Shown here in pieces: positions 26,571 to 34,982 of a stretch of 64,000 nucleotides of DNA. The DNA lies in the NCBI GenBank assembly GCA_002381565.1, contig DFWZ01000040.1:1-64000 (forward strand), given 5' to 3'. Both the position numbers and the translations under genes were made by a program. Each line of letters begins with the position of its first letter. Position 1 is the stretch's first letter. The notes under the pieces are model-generated. The model was not told where the DNA came from, ran no database searches, and saw only the letters and a list, made by a program, of their open reading frames with translations. This DNA comes from Gallionella sp. UBA4121. GTDB taxonomy: Bacteria; Pseudomonadota; Gammaproteobacteria; Burkholderiales; Gallionellaceae.

Positions 26571-27173
26571 TTACAGTTCTTTAGCGTGATCAGCCAAATA
26601 CTTAGCAACACCTTCAGTTGATGCATTCATACCCGCCTTGCCTTTTTTCCAGCCAGCCGGGCAAACTTCGCCGTGCGCTTCGTGGAATTGCAGTGCATCG
26701 ACCATGCGTAGCATTTCGTCGATATCGCGACCCAGCGGCAGATCATTCACCACCTGATGACGCACCACACCTGCTTTGTCGATCAGGAACGAGCCACGGA
26801 AAGCCACGCCATCGCTATGTTCTACATCATACGCCTTGCAGATTTCATGCTTGATATCGGCAACCAGCGGATAGCCAACCTGGCCGATACCACCATTATT
26901 GACTGGTGTATTTTTCCAGGCCAGATGGGTGAACTGTGAATCGATCGACACACCAATCACTTCTACGCCACGGCTCTTGAAGTCAGACAAACGGTGATCG
27001 AAAGCGATCAGCTCAGAAGGACAAACAAATGTAAAATCAAGAGGGTAGAAAAACACTACTGCTGCTTTTCCGGCGATATGCTGTTTCAGGTTGAACGATC
27101 CGTTTATTTCGTTGTTGCCCATTACTGCTGTTGCGGTAAAGTCAGGTGCCGGTTTACCTACGAGAACTGCCAT
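26571..27173 (-). CDS. Typical 2-Cys peroxiredoxin (AhpC/Prx1 type)
   Basis: A 200-residue thiol peroxidase with the peroxidatic cysteine in FYPLDFTFVCPSELIAF (about residue 50) and the resolving cysteine in HGEVCPAGWKKGK (about residue 172). It reduces H2O2 and organic peroxides, with thioredoxin or AhpF as the likely reductant. ATG 27173 is chosen over 27209 because AGGAG lies 6 bases before it and MAVLVGKPAPDF is the family N-terminus. A good promoter and a strong terminator bracket the gene, so it is monocistronic. Confidence 0.94.
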   Translation of the reverse strand: MAVLVGKPAPDFTATAVMGNNEINGSFNLKQHIAGKAAVVFFYPLDFTFVCPSELIAFDHRLSDFKSRGVEVIGVSIDSQFTHLAWKNTPVNNGGIGQVGYPLVADIKHEICKAYDVEHSDGVAFRGSFLIDKAGVVRHQVVNDLPLGRDIDEMLRMVDALQFHEAHGEVCPAGWKKGKAGMNASTEGVAKYLADHAKEL

Positions 27174-27209
27174 GTTTATCTCCTGAGGGTTGGTTATATT
27201 GGGTGACAC

Positions 27210-27238
27210 AATTTAGGCCATTCGCCCCGTTACGTCAA
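27210..27238 (-). promoter_or_regulatory. Sigma-70-type promoter of peroxiredoxin gene
   Basis: On minus: TTGACG (27238-27233), 17-base spacer, TAAATT (27215-27210), then 36 bases to the ATG with the ribosome site. It lies in the 85-base gap after msbA. Confidence 0.6.
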
Positions 27239-27258
27239 CCTTGTGTAGCTTGTGGGAT

Positions 27259-29004
27259 TTAATTTTCGGTGGCCGCAAACTGAATGCTGTGCAACTGCGC
27301 ATAAATGCCATTTCTCGCCAGCAATTCGGCATGTGAGCCGATCTCTGCGATTTCGCCTTTTTGCAAGACGACGATACGGTCGGCTTTTTCTATTGTTGAC
27401 AGTCGATGCGCAATGACCAGCGTGGTGCGCCCCTGCATCAGCGTTTCCAGCGCCGCCTGCACATACCGTTCGGATTCGGAATCCAGCGCGGAAGTCGCCT
27501 CATCGAGGATTAGCACTGGCGCATCCTTGAGAATCGCGCGGGCAATCGCGATGCGCTGACGCTGCCCACCTGACAGTTTCACGCCGCGCTCGCCGACCAG
27601 CGTGTTCAGGCCTTCCGGCCATTCGCGGATAAATTCCATCGCGTGTGCGGCGGTTGCGGCGGCGATGATCTCCGCCTGGCTGACCACACGCATCTGTCCG
27701 TAGGCGATGTTCGCCGAAATCGTATCGTTGAACAGCACCACTTCCTGGCTCACCAGCGCGATGTTGGCGCGCAGGCTGGCGAGGGTCAGGTCGATGAGAT
27801 TATGTCCATCCAGCCTGATTTCTCCGCCTGTTGCCGTATAAAATCGCGGCACCAGATTCACCAGTGTGGTCTTGCCACTGCCGGATGCACCGACAAAGGC
27901 GACGTTCTCGCCGGCGCGAATATCAAGCTGAATATTTTTCAGCACCGGGCGCGCATCCGCAGCATAGGTAAACTGCACGTCATCGAAGTGCAACTCGCCG
28001 CGCACCCGACCTATCGCAACCCTGCCTTCATCCTTTTCACCCAGCGTATCGAGCAGTTCGAACACGCTCTCCGCCGCCGCGAGCCCCCGTTGCAGATATT
28101 CGCTCACACCGGTCAGGCGCTTCAACGGCGCGGTCAACATCAGCATCGCCATGATGAACGAGACAAAGCCGCCTACCGTGACTTCATCGGCATTGGATTG
28201 CAAGGTTGCCAGATAGACCACGACCGCCAGGGCGACTGCCGCGACCATCTGCACGATGGGCACGTTAGCCGCTGAGGCTGACGCCTGTTTCATCGCATGG
28301 CGGCGCACCCAGTTGGCCTGCTCATTGAAGCGGTCACGTTCGTATTGCTGGCCACCGAACAGCTTGACCACCTTGTGTGCGGACACGCTTTCTTCGATCA
28401 CTTGCGTCAGATCGCCCATTGCCTGCTGGGAATCACGGCTGCTGTGGCGCATGCGACGACTGATGGTGCTGATGATCAGCGCGATGACAGGTGCCATCAG
28501 CAGGGTCAGCAGCGTCAGTTTCCAGTTGAGATAAAACAGCCAGCCCAGCAAGCCGATCATGACGATGGTGTCGCGCACCGAAATAGTCACCACCACCGTC
28601 GCCGCATTGGTGACCTGGGTCACATCGAAAGTCAGCTTGGATATCAGCGTGCCCGTGGCATGGTCATCGTAGAAGCCGGTTGGCAGGCACAGCAGCTTGG
28701 CGAACATCTCATTGCGCAAGTCCATCACCAGCTTGTTGCCGACCCAGCTGATTGCCAGCGTTCCGACAAACGTGGCAATGCCGCGCACCAGAAAAATCAG
28801 GACGATGACCACCGGCACGATGCGCATCATCGCCTGATCCTTGTGGACAAATGTGCCATCCAGCATCGGTTTCATCAAGGCGGGCACCAGCGGTTCGGTG
28901 GAGGCCACCACAATCATGCCGAGCAGTGAAATTGCAAAGATGCGCCAATAGGGTTTGACGTAATTCAGAAGGCGGAAATAGAGCTGTGTACTGGATAAAT
29001 TCAT
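27259..29004 (-). CDS. msbA: Lipid A flippase MsbA (ABC exporter)
   Basis: The 581-residue half-transporter has six membrane helices in the first 310 residues and one ATPase domain with Walker A FVGASGSGKTTLVNLVPRFY, signature KLSGGQRQRIAIARAILKD and Walker B VLILDEATSALDSESERYV. Length and sequence match MsbA, which flips lipid A-core from the inner to the outer leaflet of the inner membrane. The start at 29004 (MNLSSTQLYFRLLNYVKPYW) is more family-like than 29013. No lpxK is next to it. Confidence 0.9.
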   Translation of the reverse strand: MNLSSTQLYFRLLNYVKPYWRIFAISLLGMIVVASTEPLVPALMKPMLDGTFVHKDQAMMRIVPVVIVLIFLVRGIATFVGTLAISWVGNKLVMDLRNEMFAKLLCLPTGFYDDHATGTLISKLTFDVTQVTNAATVVVTISVRDTIVMIGLLGWLFYLNWKLTLLTLLMAPVIALIISTISRRMRHSSRDSQQAMGDLTQVIEESVSAHKVVKLFGGQQYERDRFNEQANWVRRHAMKQASASAANVPIVQMVAAVALAVVVYLATLQSNADEVTVGGFVSFIMAMLMLTAPLKRLTGVSEYLQRGLAAAESVFELLDTLGEKDEGRVAIGRVRGELHFDDVQFTYAADARPVLKNIQLDIRAGENVAFVGASGSGKTTLVNLVPRFYTATGGEIRLDGHNLIDLTLASLRANIALVSQEVVLFNDTISANIAYGQMRVVSQAEIIAAATAAHAMEFIREWPEGLNTLVGERGVKLSGGQRQRIAIARAILKDAPVLILDEATSALDSESERYVQAALETLMQGRTTLVIAHRLSTIEKADRIVVLQKGEIAEIGSHAELLARNGIYAQLHSIQFAATEN

Positions 29005-29045
29005 AGTGCGCACGTCAACGTAAAATTCGCATAGCGAATCGTTTG

Positions 29046-29092
29046 CCCCTTACCTCGCTTGCGGGGGAAGGTTGGGAGGGGGGAAACGGGCA
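29046..29092. repeat. Dispersed G/C-run intergenic repeat, copy 2
   Basis: A purine-rich segment (GCTTGCGGGGGAAGGTTGGG and on, ending in ACGGGCATG) between divergent msbA and cobS. It is the reverse complement type of 4648-4700 and shares its ACGGGCATG end with 61105-61160. Confidence 0.5.
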
Positions 29093-29246
29093 TGCCTGTA
29101 CCATAATCGGTGCAAGTGTCGCGAATTTTATCATCAATGCGTCACACTTCCCCATGCCCGTTATCAGAAAAGCACATCAACGGCACTGCTGGACAGCCCA
29201 TGCTGCCGCTGCTAATCTGCATGCGCTTTCATTCCCATTGTTGACC

Positions 29247-30026
29247 ATGTTGCAAGAACTGCGTCTATTCCTCACCGCCGTCCAATTCTTCACGCGCATC
29301 CCGGTGCCCGCGTGGGTCGGCCATTCCGCGCAGCAACTATCCCAGGCGGCGCGCTATTTTCCGCTGACCGGCATAGTCGTAGGCCTGCTTTCCGCCGCGC
29401 TGCTGATGATCGCCGCGCAAGTATTGCCACTGCCTCTGGCGGTGGGACTCTCCATGACGGCGAGCATTCTCATCACCGGCGCATTCCACGAAGACGGCCT
29501 CTCCGACTTTGCCGACGGGCTGGGCGGCGGTTACACGCGTGACAAGGCGCTGGCAATCATGAAGGACAGCCACATCGGCGTTTATGGCACCATCTCGCTG
29601 ATACTGGTGCTGCTGTTGAAATACCAGTCCCTGCTGGCTATTTGCGGCGCTCACTCGCTGCTGTTCGCCGCCTCAGCACTGATCGCGGCACATGCCTTCA
29701 GTCGCCTGATGGCAGCCAGCCTGATGCTGACCCAGAACTACATACGCGACGACGACAGCGCGCGCGCAAAACCCGTCGCACAACAGATCAGCCGCACCAG
29801 TTTTATCATCGCGCTGCTTACCGGCATCGCCCCCTTGGCAATCCTGTTTGCCGCAGGCGCACACCCATCCGGCATTCTCACCGGCGCTGCTGGCGCATTG
29901 CTGATGCGCGCCTATATTGCCTGGAGGCTGCAAAAACGCCTGGGCGGCTACACCGGCGACTGCCTGGGCGCGGTGCAGCAACTCACCGAACTTGCGTTCT
30001 ATCTGGGCTTGCTGGCAACGCTATGA
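29247..30026 (+). CDS. cobS: Cobalamin synthase CobS (adenosylcobinamide-GDP ribazoletransferase)
   Basis: The product has 259 residues and about seven hydrophobic segments. The signature GAFHEDGLSDFADGLGGGYT (about residue 80) holds the acidic metal-binding residues, and DSHIGVYGTISL follows. CobS joins adenosylcobinamide-GDP with alpha-ribazole (or its phosphate) in the membrane. The start at 29247 (MLQELRLFLTAVQFFTRIPV) is the family start; the open frame from 29043 runs through repeat DNA. No cobalamin riboswitch is seen upstream, unlike the btuB operon. Confidence 0.93.
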   Translation: MLQELRLFLTAVQFFTRIPVPAWVGHSAQQLSQAARYFPLTGIVVGLLSAALLMIAAQVLPLPLAVGLSMTASILITGAFHEDGLSDFADGLGGGYTRDKALAIMKDSHIGVYGTISLILVLLLKYQSLLAICGAHSLLFAASALIAAHAFSRLMAASLMLTQNYIRDDDSARAKPVAQQISRTSFIIALLTGIAPLAILFAAGAHPSGILTGAAGALLMRAYIAWRLQKRLGGYTGDCLGAVQQLTELAFYLGLLATL

Positions 30027-30562
30027 CAGGAACGCTTTACCTGATCCGCCACACACGGCCCGACATCGCACCCGGCATCTGTTACGGACAGCTCGACATC
30101 GGTCCGGCTGAAAGTTTTGTGGAGGAAGCAAACGCCATCCTGAACTGGCTCCCCTCGCTGGACCTGATCATCACCTCACCCTTGCTGCGCACCCGAAGAC
30201 TGGCCGAACACCTGGCGCAACAGTGTGAAGTGCGGGTAGACGCACGCCTGATGGAAAAAAATTTCGGCACATGGGAAGGCCGTGCGTGGAACAATATTGC
30301 CCGCTGCGAGATCGACGCCTGGGCCGCCGACATCATGGATTACGCGCCATCGGGCGGTGAATCTGCACAACAGGTGATGCGGCGCGTACAGTCATTTTTA
30401 CTCGATCTGGCGCAACTGCCGCAGCACAACATCGCACTGGTCGCACACGGCGGCACCATCCGCGCGATGCTGGCGCAACTAGCCGGCGTGCCGCTGACCG
30501 ATACGCTGAACTGGAAGATCGATTATGGTGCGGTAATAGCCGTCAGGGTTTCCCGGGATTAG
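30023..30562 (+). CDS. cobC: Alpha-ribazole phosphatase-like histidine phosphatase
   Basis: A 179-residue member of the histidine phosphatase superfamily: LYLIRHTRPD holds the catalytic RHT/RHG motif, EKNFGTWEGRAW the acid region and LVAHGGTIRAML the second histidine. Its ATG overlaps the cobS stop (ATGA at 30023-30026), which together with the sequence makes it the CobC that dephosphorylates alpha-ribazole-5'-phosphate or adenosylcobalamin-5'-phosphate. Confidence 0.9.
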   Translation: MTGTLYLIRHTRPDIAPGICYGQLDIGPAESFVEEANAILNWLPSLDLIITSPLLRTRRLAEHLAQQCEVRVDARLMEKNFGTWEGRAWNNIARCEIDAWAADIMDYAPSGGESAQQVMRRVQSFLLDLAQLPQHNIALVAHGGTIRAMLAQLAGVPLTDTLNWKIDYGAVIAVRVSRD

Positions 30563-30647
30563 CCCGGAGGCAAAGCGGGTGCGGTACGCAATGAGCGCTT
30601 CACTAAATAAAATTCAGTCGGTCCTGGCACCGCATGCATGCGCACTC

Positions 30648-30673
30648 GGCAAGCATTTCCGATGATGCTTGCC
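30648..30673 (+). other. Hairpin without T-tail between cobC and the Cache gene
   Basis: A perfect 9-base-pair stem, GGCAAGCAT (30648-30656) with ATGCTTGCC (30665-30673), and 8-base loop. There is no T run after it, so it is not a standard rho-independent terminator. The 237-base gap 30563-30799 holds nothing else that I can name. Confidence 0.4.
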
Positions 30674-30799
30674 ATGTAGGGAAATCAAGCGCTTAATTCA
30701 GCCTGCGTCACGTGCAGTCAATACCACGGTAACCCCTTGTTTGTCTTTATAACGCGACCTGTTCAGGCCAGCGCTTTTCATTTCAATGAAGGAGAAATC

Positions 30800-31576
30800 A
30801 TGATCAAATTTATTCTGGTTTTTTTCCTGGCTATTATGCCGACCCTTACCTTCGCCCAGTCCGCTCCGGATACCCGGTCCTGTTCGGAGAATGATACGCA
30901 AAGCTTGCTGTCCGCTTTTATGTCTTACACGGACTTGCGCATCAGCTCCGTTCAACGGAGTCTCGAAATCCTGGCCTCCACGACAGAGGCGAGATCAGGC
31001 AAATGGGGGAATATGAAAGGCCTGCTGAGCGGATACCAGACATCGGATGACGGACTCGTTGTCTGGTATGTCCGTCCCGATGGAACATACTACACGGTCG
31101 ACAAAGGGCTCATGAATGTAAGTTTGAGCGACAGAAACTATTTCCCGGCTCTGATGGCGGGTCAGAAGATCACAGGCGCTCTGGTTATCAGCAAAAGCAC
31201 CGGACAGCGTTCCGCTGTGATCGCAATTCCCATAATGAAGAATGGCAAGGTTGTCGGCGCTATCGGCGCATCAGTTTTTCTTGACAGGCTCGCCGAGCAG
31301 ATCAGTTCCGTCCTCGCTCTTCGGACAGATGCTACCTTTTTTGCCCTGGCTCCGAGCGGCCAGACCACGCTTCACCGAAAGACGGAACGCCACTTCCTGG
31401 ATCCCCGGGAATTGGGTAGCGGGACACTCAAAAAAGCCGTGAACGAGATGTTTGCCGGGACTTCCGGAGAAGTCACCTACGAGTTTGACAATGCCACGAA
31501 GAAGGCGATATACATGACCTCCCCTGTTACGCAGTGGAAGTTTGCGATAACGTTCAGCGCCGTTCCGAAAAATTAG
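30800..31576 (+). CDS. Solitary periplasmic Cache (PDC) domain protein
   Basis: A 258-residue secreted protein: signal peptide MIKFILVFFLAIMPTLTFA, then a double-Cache-like sensor domain (WYVRPDGTYYTVDKGLMNVS, SDRNYFPALMAGQKITGALV and SAVIAIPIMKNGKVVGAIGA are classic dCache motifs), and no membrane helix or signalling domain afterwards. Usually such domains are the extracellular part of kinases, cyclases or chemoreceptors, so here it is probably a ligand-binding partner of another protein. AAGGAGAA upstream fixes the start. It lies between the two halves of the cobalamin locus but nothing ties it to B12. Confidence 0.75.
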   Translation: MIKFILVFFLAIMPTLTFAQSAPDTRSCSENDTQSLLSAFMSYTDLRISSVQRSLEILASTTEARSGKWGNMKGLLSGYQTSDDGLVVWYVRPDGTYYTVDKGLMNVSLSDRNYFPALMAGQKITGALVISKSTGQRSAVIAIPIMKNGKVVGAIGASVFLDRLAEQISSVLALRTDATFFALAPSGQTTLHRKTERHFLDPRELGSGTLKKAVNEMFAGTSGEVTYEFDNATKKAIYMTSPVTQWKFAITFSAVPKN

Positions 31577-31638
31577 CCGGGGCAGCCCGGCGGCTGGTAT
31601 TACCAATTTTTGTGAGCGGGGTTACCCCCGCTCCAACT

Positions 31639-32718
31639 TTAAATCTTCCCCGATACTGCCGCCTCGCTAAACGTCGCCATGCCGTTATGCAGCGCGCAGG
31701 CCAGTCGCAACAGCGGCACGGCAACTGCGGCGCCACTGCCTTCGCCCAGTCGCATGCCCAGTTGCAACAACGGCTGCGCGTCCAGTTCAGCCAGCACGCG
31801 CTGATGACCCGGTTCCGCTGAAGCATGACCGAACAGCAGCCAGTCACGCACGCCGGGATTGATGCGCACGGCGATCAGGGCTGCAACCGTGCTGATGAAT
31901 CCATCCACCAGTACGGGAATGCCATGCTGTGCAGCCGTCAGATAAGCGCCCGTCAATGCTGCAATTTCGAAGCCGCCGACACAACGCAGGATTTCAAGAG
32001 CCCCCTCTCCCTCAATCGCGTCACCCGATGGAGAGGGCACCAGGCCGTGCAGTTCCAGTGCGCGGCCGATCACAAGCGCCTTGTGTGCCACACCGTGACT
32101 ATCCAGCCCGGTGCCGGGACCCGAGAGCAATTGCGGAGATTCCCGCAACAGTGCACAGGCAAGAGCCGAGGCCGATGTGGTGTTGGCGATACCCATTTCC
32201 CCGCCGATATAAAGCTGCACGGACGCCTCTCTGGCGCGCAATACGCTGTCAGCTCCTGCCTGAAATGCCTCAGTCAGCTGGGTTCCGGTCATCGCAGGCT
32301 CGATTGCGAAATTCGCACTCGATGGTGCGATGACCGCACGAACCACGCCAGGCCACTCACCCGGATCATTGACCGTGCCCAGATTCACCACTTCCAGCTG
32401 GGCGTCAAGCGTCTTCGCCAGCACGCTGATCGCAGCGCCGCCGCGCGCGAAATTCTTCACCATCTCGCCGGTCACCGCCTGCGGAAAGGCCGACACCCCC
32501 TCGGCAGCGATACCGTGATCGGCAGCGAATATGCTGATCTGCACTCGCGCAAGTTGCGGCTGCTCTGCGCCTTGCATGGCAGCCAGCTGCACCGCGACAG
32601 TTTCAAGCCGCCCCAACGCGCCAGGCGGCTTGGTGAGCTGCCCTTGCCTTGATAACGCCAATTCGCGTGCAGTTTCATTCAATGCAGCACAAGGCTGCGA
32701 AAACCAATTCTTTTCCAT
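31639..32718 (-). CDS. cobT: Nicotinate-nucleotide:dimethylbenzimidazole phosphoribosyltransferase
   Basis: The 359-residue protein matches CobT: RQGQLTKPPGALGRLETVAV near the N-terminus, IFAADHGIAAEGVSAFPQAV (about 85-105), GEMGIANTTSASAL, and the catalytic glutamate in EGEGALEILRCVGGFEIAAL (about residue 245 and after). It makes alpha-ribazole phosphate from dimethylbenzimidazole and nicotinate mononucleotide. AGGAGT lies before the start. It is the last gene of the minus-strand cob series. Confidence 0.95.
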   Translation of the reverse strand: MEKNWFSQPCAALNETARELALSRQGQLTKPPGALGRLETVAVQLAAMQGAEQPQLARVQISIFAADHGIAAEGVSAFPQAVTGEMVKNFARGGAAISVLAKTLDAQLEVVNLGTVNDPGEWPGVVRAVIAPSSANFAIEPAMTGTQLTEAFQAGADSVLRAREASVQLYIGGEMGIANTTSASALACALLRESPQLLSGPGTGLDSHGVAHKALVIGRALELHGLVPSPSGDAIEGEGALEILRCVGGFEIAALTGAYLTAAQHGIPVLVDGFISTVAALIAVRINPGVRDWLLFGHASAEPGHQRVLAELDAQPLLQLGMRLGEGSGAAVAVPLLRLACALHNGMATFSEAAVSGKI

Positions 32719-32743
32719 AACGACTCCTGATTTACCTTCATTC

Positions 32744-32771
32744 GCTACAAGCTACAGGCTACAAGCTGCCT
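32744..32771. repeat. 7-base-period array across the cobU stop codon
   Basis: Four words, GCTACAA, GCTACAG, GCTACAA, GCTGCCT, at the junction cobU-cobT. The TAG stop of cobU (minus strand, 32761-32759) is part of the array. Confidence 0.65.
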
Positions 32772-33277
32772 TTCACCACCAACGGCAGCCCCGCCACCGT
32801 TAAAATCACACGCTCGCAGATTATCCCCAGCTGCTGATGCAGCCTTCCCGCTTCATCGCAATAACGCCTGGATAACTCTCCCAGCGGCGTAACGCCCATG
32901 TTAGTCTCGTTGCTCACCAGAATGATTTGCCCTGGCAAATCTGGCAACACCCGCAACAATGCCGACACTTCCCATGGCAGCCGTGCCTCATCGGTATCGC
33001 ACAGCAATTGCGTCAGCCACAGCGTCAGGCAGTCTACCAGCACACACCGCCCGACCGCTGCCTCACGCTGCAACACTGCCGCCAGATCCTGCCCCGCCTC
33101 GACCAGTTGCCAGTTCGCAGGCCTGCGCGCCTGATGATGAAGGATGCGCTGCCGCATTTCCTCGTCGCGCACCTCGGCGGTCGCGACATACACCACCGCA
33201 AGCCCTGATTCCTCTGCATGCCGTTCAGCCAGACGGCTCTTGCCGGAACGCACACCGCCCAATATCAGTTCACGCAT
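32759..33277 (-). CDS. cobU: Adenosylcobinamide kinase/guanylyltransferase CobU
   Basis: A 172-residue bifunctional enzyme with Walker A LGGVRSGKSRLAE at residues 5-17, CVLVDCLTLWLTQLL (Walker B region) and LVSNETNMGVTP, all typical of CobU/CobP. It phosphorylates adenosylcobinamide and adds GMP, giving the substrate of CobS. ATG 33277 is chosen because it starts with MRELILGGVRSGKS and overlaps the cobQ stop by only 8 bases. Confidence 0.94.
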   Translation of the reverse strand: MRELILGGVRSGKSRLAERHAEESGLAVVYVATAEVRDEEMRQRILHHQARRPANWQLVEAGQDLAAVLQREAAVGRCVLVDCLTLWLTQLLCDTDEARLPWEVSALLRVLPDLPGQIILVSNETNMGVTPLGELSRRYCDEAGRLHQQLGIICERVILTVAGLPLVVKGSL

Positions 33278-34778
33278 TGTTCTCTCCCAAACCAAACAAC
33301 GAACGCAGATCTACCCCATCCAGATATTGTTCCACCGCATCGGCCAGCCGGTCGATATCGGCCTCGCGGCGCGCATGATAATCGGGCGAGGCAACGTCCG
33401 TCAGTCCTGCCCAGCGCAGCAGCGCATCGGTCGCCAGCGTTGATTCGAACAGGCCATGCAGATAAGTGGCTAGAATTTGCCCATCCCCGGAAATCGCGCC
33501 ATCGGGGATGAGTATGCCATCGCTCTCGATTTGCAGTGCAGGGCTCTTCAGTGCCGCGCCTAAGGTAATCCCGGCATGTATCTCATAGCCTGCCACGGGT
33601 GCGGCTTCCAGACTCAGCGTGCCGCGCACATTACGCAGCTGTTTTTCGCGCTCCAGCGTCGTGCTCAACGCCAGCCAACCCAGCCCGGCACTGCTGCCGG
33701 CTTCCCCTTCGATTCCCAGCGGATCGTGGATTTCCTGCCCCAGCATTTGCATACCGCCACAGATGCCGATGAGCTTGCCGCCGTAACGCAAATGGCGTTG
33801 TATCGCATCAATCCAACCGGCACGCCGCAGACTGGCCAGATCGCTGCGAACCGACTTGCTCCCCGGCAGGATGATCAGGTCGGCAGGCGGGATCGCGTCG
33901 CCCATCGCAACATAGCTGAATTCGATCTGCGGATGCAGGCGCAGCGGGTCGAAATCGGTGTGATTGCTGATGTGCGGCAGCGCCGGGACGATGACGCGCA
34001 GCTTGTTTTCGCTCCCTATCCCGCTGGCGTGAGAGGACTGGGGGGAGGATTGTTGAACAGGCACTGCATCTTCCGCTTCCAGATGCAGTCCATGCAAATA
34101 TGGGATCACGCCGATCACAGGTTTCCCGGTACGCAGCTCCAGCCAGTCGAGTCCAGACTGCAATAACGCGATGTCGCCGCGAAATCGATTGATCACAAAA
34201 CCCACCACTCTCGCCTGTTCGCTCTCACTCAGCAAGGCCAGCGTGCCGACCAGATGCGCGAACACCCCGCCTTTGTCGATGTCGGCGATCAGGATCACTG
34301 GGCAATCCACCGCCTCGGCAAAACCCATGTTGGCGATATCGCCTTCGCGCAGATTGATTTCGGCGGGACTGCCCGCCCCTTCCACCACGATTGTTGAATA
34401 TTGATCACTGAGGCGCCGGTGCGACTCCAGAACCGCCGCACGGGCGCATCTCTTGTAGGCGTGATATTCCAGCGCTTCCATGTTAGCGACAGCACGCCCG
34501 TGTATGATGACCTGTGCGCCGGTATCGCTGTTTGGCTTCAACAGCACCGGGTTCATATCGGTGTGAGGGGCAAGTCTGGCTGCCTGCGCCTGAACCGCCT
34601 GAGCGCGCCCTATCTCGCCGCCATCTGATGTGACCGCACTGTTCAGCGCCATGTTCTGCGGCTTGAACGGGACAACCGCAATCCCCTGGCGCACCAGCCA
34701 GCGGCACAGCGCTGCGACCAGGGTGCTTTTGCCGGCATCCGAGGTCGTACCCTGCACCATCACCGTGATTGTTTTCAT
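33270..34778 (-). CDS. cobQ: Cobyric acid synthase
   Basis: The product has 502 residues: a DTBS-like ATPase part (MVQGTTSDAGKSTLVAALCR; VVVEGAGSPAEINLREGDIA-like region near 130) and a class I glutamine amidotransferase part with nucleophile in LIGICGGMQMLGQEI (about residue 340) and a catalytic histidine in TYLHGLFEST. It amidates four carboxyls of adenosylcobyrinic acid a,c-diamide. A 204-base repeat-bearing gap separates it from the upstream cobD, the only large gap in this series. Confidence 0.95.
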   Translation of the reverse strand: MKTITVMVQGTTSDAGKSTLVAALCRWLVRQGIAVVPFKPQNMALNSAVTSDGGEIGRAQAVQAQAARLAPHTDMNPVLLKPNSDTGAQVIIHGRAVANMEALEYHAYKRCARAAVLESHRRLSDQYSTIVVEGAGSPAEINLREGDIANMGFAEAVDCPVILIADIDKGGVFAHLVGTLALLSESEQARVVGFVINRFRGDIALLQSGLDWLELRTGKPVIGVIPYLHGLHLEAEDAVPVQQSSPQSSHASGIGSENKLRVIVPALPHISNHTDFDPLRLHPQIEFSYVAMGDAIPPADLIILPGSKSVRSDLASLRRAGWIDAIQRHLRYGGKLIGICGGMQMLGQEIHDPLGIEGEAGSSAGLGWLALSTTLEREKQLRNVRGTLSLEAAPVAGYEIHAGITLGAALKSPALQIESDGILIPDGAISGDGQILATYLHGLFESTLATDALLRWAGLTDVASPDYHARREADIDRLADAVEQYLDGVDLRSLFGLGENNA

Positions 34779-34795
34779 CCTAACAACCTTTTTTC

Positions 34796-34966
34796 ATCCA
34801 CGAAAATCACGAAAGTCACGAAAAAAAACAATTTTTTAAACAGGTTTTGCAACTCTTCATCTGTGTGATTACGCTGATAGTTACATGCCTTAAAATCTGT
34901 TCGTGTTTTTTGCGGGCATCCGCGAAGCGGATTGCCTGCCAAAACCGTTTCGTGTATTTCGTGGAC
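34796..34966. repeat. Palindromic intergenic element with 9-base period, copy 2
   Basis: Left arm 34796-34830 (TCCACGAAAATCACGAAAGT and on) and right arm about 34945-34966 (GTTTCGTGTATTTCGTGGA) are inverted copies made of 9-base CACGAAANN words. The middle contains TCTGTGTGATTACGCTGATA, related to the 57899 element, and a GC hairpin (GGCATCCGCGAAGCGGATTG). It sits between cobD and cobQ, inside the cob gene series. Confidence 0.75.
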
Positions 34967-34982
34967 ATATGTTTTTTTAGTT

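Noticed and set aside
29093..29246. Cobalamin riboswitch upstream of cobS
   Set aside because: None of the aptamer core strings seen upstream of btuB can be found on plus here.
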